The translations under genes and the position numbers were made by a program. DNA of 64,000 nt from Meandrina meandrites (taxonomy: Eukaryota > Cnidaria > Anthozoa > Scleractinia > Meandrinidae). A model generated the notes under the pieces. The model ran no database searches and was not told the origin of the DNA. It worked only from the letters and a program-made list of their open reading frames with translations. The DNA lies in NCBI GenBank assembly GCA_963693305.1, contig OY855904.1, forward strand, positions 36,604,917 through 36,668,916, given 5' to 3'. Shown here piece after piece: positions 56,805 through 64,000 of the stretch. Position 1 is the first letter of the stretch. The number at the start of each line of letters is the position of its first letter.

Positions 56805-57167
56805 ATGGTGTTTTGTGCAGCACTAAACTGCTTAAATTATTCTAAGTCGAAAGTAAGTACGTTTAAGTTTCCAGCAAATTCAAAGCTCAGGAAACAATGG
56901 CTTTTGAAAATGAAAAGAAAAGAATTTCAGCCAGGAAAGAACTCTTGCTTTTGTGCGGTTCATTTTACCGAAGACTACTTCAGAGAAAATCTGGCAATAC
57001 GTAGGTTTCTGGGTTCTGATTTCAAGCCGCTAAGACTCCACCTCAAAGGGGATGCTGTGCCCCGGACTATTTTTTTTTTGTTCGGAAAAGAAATTACGGG
57101 GAAGAATGTCTTCCGAAGCACAGAGACCCCACTGTCCGTTCGGCTTTTGCTAAACAAAGGAAGTTAG
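56805..57167 (+). CDS. THAP-domain protein (C2CH zinc finger), probably P-like transposase remnant
   Basis: The 120-codon ORF starts MVFCAALNCLNYSKSK. Its THAP zinc ligands are Cys4, Cys9, Cys50 and His53. The invariant Pro23, Trp32 and Phe54 are present, and DAVPRTIF matches the AVPTIF-type end of the domain. THAP domains bind DNA and form the N-terminus of P-element transposases. Only the domain and a short tail survive; the frame ends at TAG 57165. No RNase H-like catalytic part follows on either strand. It lies inside an element with inverted ends at 55589-61612. Because the domain is undamaged, it could be an exon that splices onward or a retained DNA-binding protein. I cannot tell. Confidence 0.8.
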   Translation: MVFCAALNCLNYSKSKVSTFKFPANSKLRKQWLLKMKRKEFQPGKNSCFCAVHFTEDYFRENLAIRRFLGSDFKPLRLHLKGDAVPRTIFFLFGKEITGKNVFRSTETPLSVRLLLNKGS

Positions 57168-59800
57168 AGGTGCATTTTGCACCTTTCTTATTCTACCTAG
57201 AGCTAGATAGAGTATTTGTTATGATTATTAGCACTTTTACTTTGTTGGTTTGGCTGGTCATGATCAAGCATTAGAATTTGAGTTCGTTAGTTCAATATCC
57301 TCGTCAAATAATTATTTTGCCTCCATGCACGTGCACGTGCTTTTTGACGCGTATAAAATTAAGCTTCAAATGTTGTATTTATGTTGGGTTTACAACCGTT
57401 AATTTCTAGCCCTAAATAACATGTACCGGCTAAATAAATATGGACCAAAAAACAGCTAATACAAACAGAACTCACAGTGTCCGTGGGGACAGTGTGTAAA
57501 CGCTCAGTATTTATTTCAACACTGAATTTTCCTTCAGTTGAAAACGACACGAATTTATTCATTGAAAATTTTACCCTGCGTGATTCTTTGCAGTTTCGAA
57601 TTTTCATTTAGAAATACCTTTCATTCAAGTTAAATTTTTGTGTACAAATTTATTTTTGTGTTTTGTGTGACTCTCGAGTACAGAAAAGAAACAGTGAATT
57701 CAATCTTAGCTTTTGGCCACATCCTAGGATAACTTCACGCTGCATACCGATCCGGGTTGCAAGCCGCACACGTCCTGATAAGAATTACGTGCAAATGCAA
57801 AAAAACTGCATTTAGATTGGGGTATATAACAAAACTAATTGTTCTATACCAAGCTGAGCAGACTGATGATTTTTATACGCCATCCAGCGTTTGAAAACCT
57901 CCTATATCGTACAATGCTTACAATTTTACTCAGTGCTTTGATAATTATTAATCTTTGAAACTGGATTACAATGTAGTAAAAAAATATAACAACCATGTTT
58001 AAAAAAAAGCTTAGATTCTTTTAGAATTACTTGAATTACTTAGACTGACTCAAACCCTCAAACTTTACATTATTCGCTCTTTAAACGACGATCGTCTCTT
58101 CGATCGCAAAGCCGTGAAATAAAACTATTACGTCACAAAATTCAAAGCTCGATCCATTCCTTCCATTCCAGTGCGCGGTCATTTTGGAAACGTTTTCGTG
58201 AAGTCTTCGGAAATCTTCGTAGTTTTTGCTATAGTTCGCGCTTTAAGGCTCAGAAAGCAAAATTTCTTCTTAAGTTTAGTTAATAATGAGTTCTTCTAGC
58301 GTTTGGTTGCTTTAAAATCGCTAAAGAAAGAATGTCGAAATTTTGGTTCATTTGACCTTTAAGCAAGAACAGTCCCAAGGTTAATCCTAAGAGCAGATAT
58401 ACTCTGGGATTTGCTCATTGTTTTGGTAGCTCATTGTTTTGGTAGGTGGAAATTATGATGTCAAAAATGGCTCATTGAGGGTCATTGAGGGAACTAGGAT
58501 GAAATGGGGGTGGGGAGAATTTAAATTATTCAAAAATTTACCTGAAACATTTGGCTGGGAAAAGAGCTAAAACAGTTGGAAGCAAAACAACTGGACTCAC
58601 TGAGTTCAATAGTGCCATGTCAATGATGAGAGAGTATCTTGAGATGAGAGAAGTGACTTGTAAAATATATTGTAATACAAAATCTTAAAATGTAAAGAAA
58701 TAAAAATATTGCATTGGTTCTTAGCTCGACACCCTTTGCTCCACGAGGAGCCTAATTAAATAAAGATTGGATCTTAGCTCACAAGCACATATCCCCAGCA
58801 AGATCCAGGCTTCAACACCATTTTGAAGTTAATAAACTGTAGAGAAATGGGCAAAGATTTTTCTTGCATGATAATTTTTGATCTGTTTGCATCTCATTTC
58901 ACCTGCTAAATTATGAAGTCTGAAGAGCTCCACAAGGTTCATTAGTTCAAGATTTAACACTTTCAATAATCAATTGTACGGCTATTTATGTTTATTTATG
59001 AACCTGCTTCAAAAGGTCAGGTAAAAAAATAGGTATGACTTCTTGTCTTTATTTCCAAAAAACTAGTAGAAAATGGGATTTGATTTGACAGTCTGATGCA
59101 AGCATGAGAGAACTAACATTAAATGAGAAATTCTCCCAAACTCCCTCTAGTGACCCCAACAAACTGTGTAAGTACAAATTCCATTAGCCTGCATGCAGCC
59201 ATCAACTATTTTGGGTGAAGACAAAAGAAATAGGATATGTCTACACGCAAGAAAAAATACCATTTGCTGTCTCATTCCAATAATAAAATTGTTATAATAC
59301 TATTATATGAATAATACTCCCCATTTAGTAACGAAGAGTTTTTTAGGTGCACCAGAGATCTATTTCACCGGAAGTTGTAAGTTAGGTGTTAAGTTAATTT
59401 GACGGTTGTGAAATAAAAAGATAAACAAACATACATATAGTCAATTTGCACTGTTTCTTTTGATTTAACGCTTTCGAAGCCAACTGATCCGAGTATCAGT
59501 TCACTCAACCCACGGGAAGTGGTGCTCAAATTACTGGTATCTCTGAAAAATATATATGCAGGACCATGAAAAACCACAACCCTAAAGACAACAACAAGAG
59601 GAACTAGAAGAAGCAGAAACAAGCCTTGGAAAGCTAAAGGATCACTGTGAATAAACAAACAAAATACTGCAATAAAATTTATTTAATCATGCACACGCTG
59701 TAGCATATGCAACACAAGATCAGCTATTGAATCAAGCCTTTTTTGACGTAGTGCCAGCACTTAGATGGATGAAAGCTCGAAACGATCAAATATATATGGG
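57168..59800. other. interior of the P-like element, no catalytic domain seen
   Basis: No THAP-linked transposase motifs, exons or repeats were recognised. The ORF at 59389-59658 (-) is a hydrophobic stretch without support. Confidence 0.4.
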
Positions 59801-59859
59801 TTATTGACCAAGCGTGAGGTCAAGATGGCGGGATATTGGCCGAGTTCTTTTTTTGCGTG

Positions 59860-59892
<33 letters not shown>

Positions 59893-59953
59893 CACGCAAA
59901 AAAAGAACTCGGCCAATATCCTGCCATCTTGACCGAACAAGCTTGGTCAATAA
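59801..59953. repeat. 153-bp palindrome (foldback)
   Basis: The arms start TTATTGACCAAGC and end GCTTGGTCAATAA. Both carry GGTCAAGATGGC and GGCCGAGTTCTTTTTTTGCG. The loop is about GACGAAGTC. The ORFs on both strands are mirror artefacts. It may be one terminus of a MITE whose partner is near 60827-60920 (AGTCATATAATAAATTT). Confidence 0.75.
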
Positions 59954-60826
59954 AGGATTTATTATATGACTTTTTTCGAGCACTGAAAAGGAAGCCAGTT
60001 GCATGCACAATCAATGTCGCACGCTAAATCATTTTATTGGTTTAGAAGTTTAACAAGTGACTGTCAAATTCTTGAATGAATCCAGACGAAGTAAACCGAT
60101 GCGACAACAGCGAAATTCACCTCGTTTTTACCCTCGAAAGGATATTGAAATGGCTTAAATTTGCGAAACAACGTTGAATTTGAAGCCTTAAAGGAAGAAT
60201 GTCCATTCCATCTGGCCGCCAGCTTTTGATTATTGGACGTTTTGCAGAGTAGTTGCTCGCTTCTGGAGCTTTAGTGGTGCAAACCTGCGGTGACATACAC
60301 GAGCTGAATATTGAAATTGTGATTGCTGAAAGCGTTTGGGATGTTAATACCACTTCACAGGAAAAGCTTGAACGTTTCTACATCATTAATTTAAATGCTC
60401 GACTCACCCTTACTCGACGTGAGCGCTAGAGGCTTCGGTGAAAAGATGTTAGGTTCCATTTTTGAAGATGTTACACAAACGACCAAGTTTGCAGAGCACT
60501 TTATTCTTCAGGTATGTCACTGACTTCAGTCTCTCTCTTTTCCGCCAAATAAAGCTGATATCAAGTCTTCAAGTCGCTTTACGTTTTAATTTTTGTATCA
60601 GCCGGTTTTTGCGGCAAATAAAATTCACGAAACTCGTTAATTAATTTGTTTGCTCTCATTCGCTTCAAGACCTATTTCTTTGTTGTCGGACTTCCTTTTG
60701 CTAGAAATAGACAGGAAATCTTTGTGTTATTTCGGAAAATAGTTTCATAGCGAAAATTTGCGACGAAAAGCTTTTTCAAGTAGCGTCGGTAAAAGTTTTT
60801 TCGCTTGCAAGAACACAGCGGGCGAT

Positions 60827-60864
60827 CCCGAGCGGTCAAGATGGCTCCATCTTGACCGCTCGGG
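60827..60864. repeat. 38-bp perfect palindrome
   Basis: CCCGAGCGGTCAAGATGG faces CCATCTTGACCGCTCGGG around two bases. A third copy of TCATCTTGACCGCTC follows at about 60891. Confidence 0.85.
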
Positions 60865-60869
60865 TAGCC

Positions 60870-61480
60870 AATCAGAGCGCGAGATTCGCTTCATCTTGAC
60901 CGCTCACGGAGCTAGTCATATAATAAATTTCAGTACTAGTTATAGTTATCATGTACTGACCTAACAGAGAAATCAAACATTTGAAACAGGCCGTCTTACC
61001 TTGAGTTCGCTCACGTTTGTTTTGGTTCACTGACTTTAAGAAGAGTCTAAAAAGCGACGACTATAAATCATGAAAGCGATTCTGGCCAATTGTTTGTACA
61101 GGCAAGCAGTAGGCTTATAACTAGGCAGATCAACACACCAGCATATCATCCTTCGCTCGGATGCGAAAGTAAGAAAAGGAAAGTATCAAGAATCGTCTAG
61201 ATGATACTGTGTTTTGCTTCAAAACCCGATCATGTTTGTTCATTCAGGTTCTTTAAAAGAAAACAAAGCAAATTCGCTGATTTTTACAGCGTATTGTTCG
61301 CCTTGCCTTGGCCGCTTCACGCGAGATGTACACCAAGTCTTGTCTTGAACAAGTTGTTGAGCAATGAAATCAATAGTAAAATAATTGAACGAAGAATCTG
61401 TAAATGAAATGGTCCTACACGCTTGTAAATTTGCGAGCAATAGTCTTGTAACTCCGTCCAATCAGAAAAATTCAGCCAAA
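60870..61480. other. no recognisable gene
   Basis: ORFs at 61201-61407 and 61240-61461 overlap on opposite strands and have no motifs. Confidence 0.35.
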
Positions 61481-61628
61481 TTTGTCAGAGTTGGGCCGCC
61501 ATCTTGGATTTGCCATTATTCACTAGGCGTTCCCGCTCAGTGTCATTCAGTGACGTCACGAAATTTCGCGCCAAATCGATAAGCGGGAAGGGAACGCCTG
61601 GGTACTAGGCTGGGTTAAAGGGTTAAAG

Positions 61629-62747
61629 CATGTAAAACTAAGCGATTCAATCGATGAATAGCACAGATCTTTGAAAATTACCTACCTGTAGTTTGCAAAA
61701 GGCTAGACAGGCTAAACGACGAGCGACGCGTGAAAATAACACTTCGGGATCGAGAAGTGCTGACGCATTCCTATCCAATGACGTTTTTATCGCCCACAGC
61801 GAAAAGTATTCCCTTGACAAATTAAAACAGTCCCTTGAGAGTATTCAAACATAGGCACGCTAAGCGTGCAGGAGTTATTTTTTCAATTGATTGGGTTGCT
61901 TGGGCTAAGACTGGGTGTTAGTCCTGTTGGGATGGTTGAGCTATTTGTGCATGGTGCATCGCTAACTACATAGCCCCTTGCTACGACTAAGGGGCATTTT
62001 TTGAAAAAAAAATGTTGCAGACAAAATAATTTTTACGTGCAATTTGTTACGTCAAAACTGTTTCGTTCAATAGTAAATTTTTATCATTTAGAAAAAACAA
62101 GAACTAATTTAATTGTCAAAATGTCACGAAATGGCTTATTCTGTTAGCGCTTATTTTGTTGCTAGCTTTTTTACAACCGTAACGCGATACTTTTGTTTGT
62201 TACAGGATACTTTTGTGTTTTTGTCAAACACTGTAAAACGATACCTTTGTTTTTTTAAAACGCATGTAACATGACACTTTTGTTTATCTCACTTGTGTAA
62301 CATGACACTTTTGTTTTTCTTGAAAACACCATGTCTCCATTGAGTAATCGAAAAGTAACAAACGAAGTAATAAACGAATCAAATCAAAAACTATATTTTT
62401 AGGAAAGCTTTGAAGGTGTACTACACCTGGAGTATTTGTTTTCTGTCGTAAATGTTTTCATTCAACAAACAGGAACAAGAACTAATTAATTTTAGTTATC
62501 AAACTGTCACGGAGTGACATGCTCTTATTCTAGCCTGTTGCCGCTATCGATCGTAGTTAATTTTAAAAGCAAAACCATTTTAAAGTCAATACCCATCCCG
62601 TTAATTAAATGTCTAAACGTGGTGTGTTTAAGGTATAAACATAAACGCTACTTGCCCGAGAGTCAGCTAATCGCCGGAGCAAGACGCTAAAGAGACTAAT
62701 TAAATTAATTGCGGTTTTCAGTTGGCGACACGGAGTCTCAAGCAGTA
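61629..62747. other. no gene; minisatellite at 62178-62325
   Basis: Units of the type GTAACATGACACTTTTGTTT recur four to five times with drift. The rest is AT-rich without support for coding. Confidence 0.5.
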
Positions 62748-63244
62748 CAGTAGAACCCCGGTAACTCGAACTCTGAAGGGAAACGAAAAACAGTTCAAGT
62801 TAGCGGGGTTTCGAGTTATCGGGGTCGATTGAATATTTAATTTGCCAAGTTAATAATTGATAATTTACTGATTTTTCAGCACTGCAGTCTCCAGTACAGT
62901 GCAAATTGAACTTATCTCGTCAGAAACTCTATCACGACCATACATTCTTGTGATAAGAGTGGAAAATGGCTGTCAAATACGTGATCTGTTCGTTGCTCTA
63001 ATCAATGGGCAACCGTCGCGAGTTGCAAGAACTGGAATTCGAGTTATCGGGGTAAATTTGACCCAAATTTTGATCAAGTGAAACGAAATTTAGTTCGAGT
63101 TAGCGGGGTTTTCGAGTTATCCGAGTTCGAGTTAACCGAGTAAAAATGACTGAAAAGTGGGGTCAAATCCAAGGGAAATGAAAGTTAGTTCGAGTTAGCG
63201 GGGTTGTTCGAGTTATCCGAGTTCGAGTTACCGGGGTTCTACTG
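62748..63244. mobile_element. 497-bp pogo/Tigger-like MITE
   Basis: Inverted ends CAGTAGAACCCCGGTAACTC (reversed at 63244) are flanked by TA at 62746-62747 and 63245-63246. CAGTAGAACC-type ends and TA duplication are the mark of the pogo/Tigger branch of Tc1/mariner. Several internal copies of GTTCGAGTTAGCGGGGTT are visible. No transposase. Confidence 0.88.
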
Positions 63245-64000
63245 TATTAAATTTAAGAAGTTTCCTTGTCACGAACTCTTAAAGCAAGAGGCCACAACAC
63301 ACTCTGAAGAAGATTCCTTGCCATTTTTATGACACAGTATTAACATCACAATGAGAACATTATTCTTCAAATCTACTTTATGCAAATGCTTTATACAATT
63401 TCTTCTACGGTCAGCGAAACTAACCCGTCCTAAAGGAACGCTTGAATAACTATTTAGTGTTGGGTCTTTTGCTGGCGGCGTGTGCGTTGTAAGCAGGCGA
63501 GCGTTTCAAATCCAGGATTAATTCACAACTCACCGATTCTGCCTCCTACAAATTGAAAATCTTCGAATAAAATCGCTTCCTTACAACAGTGTCAGATTAC
63601 TTCCCCTTTATAAACTGCAATTTCATTGGTTCTGATAGTACCTCAAACCTGATTGGTGTGAGATACAAACATACTCCACTGACTGACTGACTGACTGACT
63701 GACTGACTGACTGACTACACGGTCCATCGCGCCGACTAAGAGTTATTTTTTTGAAGAAATAACTCAAAAATGTGGGTCAGAGAGTGCCAATCCAATGCTC
63801 CCAATTCTTACCATTTTTCTTGTACCAAGCAAAATAGTCGAAAAAACGGCTTATTTCCCCGCCCCGGGGGCCAAGACGTCTGTTAAAAGCCCCGCATAGT
63901 GGGACATCCGAACCAAATGTAGAAATGCAGACGACTGAATGAACGAACGAACGAACGAATGACAAACTTTATTTAATCACGGTATTAAAGAACATCAGTA
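63245..64000. other. no gene; microsatellites and a LINE tail running off the end
   Basis: A (GACT)n run lies at 63677-63716. At 63939-63960 a (GAAC)n run adjoins GACAAACTTTATTTAATCAC. On the minus strand this reads as AATAAAGTTTGTC followed by (TTCG)n, a usual 3' end of a CR1-like LINE that continues beyond 64000. Confidence 0.55.

Larger units (their letters stand above)
55589..61612. mobile_element. 6.0-kb DNA transposon with THAP ORF, P-element-like
   Basis: The ends CAGCCTAGTCCC and, reversed, CAGCCTAGTACC are flanked by a perfect nine-base duplication GGTTAAAGG (55580-55588 and 61613-61621). Subterminal blocks AGGCGTTC and ACGCCTAGTGAATAATGGCA also recur inverted. The THAP ORF inside supports a P-type element, although P elements usually duplicate eight bases. 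No catalytic transposase was found, and palindromes at 59.8 and 60.8 kb look like later inserts. An ORF starting in the left terminus (55575-55853) has no motif. Confidence 0.75.
54551..61628. mobile_element. inverted-repeat element whose right terminus is split by the P-like element
   Basis: The left end is CTTTAACCCTTTAACCGGCA. The right end, read across the insertion (CCGGTTAAAGG at 55578-55588 joined to GTTAAAG at 61622-61628), is its exact reverse complement. Without the 6-kb insertion and its duplication this older element is about 1.05 kb. It has no recognised gene; the ORFs at 54691-55190 (-) are not convincing. Confidence 0.75.

Noticed and set aside
59820..60027. Two opposite ORFs of 63-64 codons
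   Set aside because: They mirror each other because they lie across a palindrome.

Overview
This window looks like AT-rich, intron-rich genomic DNA from an animal. A cnidarian, probably an anthozoan (stony coral or relative), is the best guess. The reasons are an HADNCSGQN-type repeat protein family, tandem TPR repeats of the coral type, a Myb/SANT plus DDE Harbinger gene pair, CR1/L2-like LINE tails and a tRNA-derived SINE. These attributions come from remembered family features, not from a search. Long open reading frames are almost absent, and most short ORFs are chance. About three quarters of what can be recognised is mobile DNA, much of it nested.

Host gene content is thin. Three plus-strand pieces (151-261, 24247-24757, 31406-31494) have splice sites and matching phases and could be exons of one unidentified acidic protein. 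Two of them carry the same motif, SDEWDF followed by acidic residues. If the model is right, its two introns (about 24 kb and 6.6 kb) hold nearly all the repeats of the left half, followed by a 3'UTR ending near an AATAAA at 32813. A decayed TPR-repeat gene lies at 42360-43560. A THAP-domain ORF lies at 56805-57167, inside a transposon.

Layout. 1.1-1.8 kb: Harbinger-type MITE. 3.1-4.8 kb: decayed repeat-protein gene broken mainly by nonsense codons. 5.0-5.5 and 8.1-8.5 kb: GGAATTCC-rich minisatellites in opposite orientation. 9.2-11.2 kb: LINE fragments, two of them head-to-head. 13.5-16.8 kb: Gypsy-like LTR element, minus strand, with intact ends and a nested TA-flanked MITE. 17.6-18.3 kb: LINE tail beside a tRNA-like sequence. 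18.4-23.6 kb: nested inverted repeats around a TTAA MITE. 24.9 kb: SINE with 13-bp target duplications. 25.9-30.3 kb: a hairpin-ended repeat (family R here) split by a long foldback element, which is itself split by a nearly perfect 674-bp palindrome. 37.7-41.5 kb: tandem array of family R. 43.8-53.9 kb: giant imperfect palindrome with mirrored decayed Harbinger genes and LINE tails. 54.5-61.6 kb: P-like element with a THAP ORF and 9-bp target duplications, inserted into the end of another element. 62.7-63.2 kb: pogo/Tigger-like MITE.

The strongest candidate for an undescribed system is family R. It has no recognisable protein, one hairpin at its start and another closing its tandem units, CTTG directly after most of these hairpins, and one stem position where both partners have changed together. 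Six elements with TTAA target duplications but different termini are a second theme.
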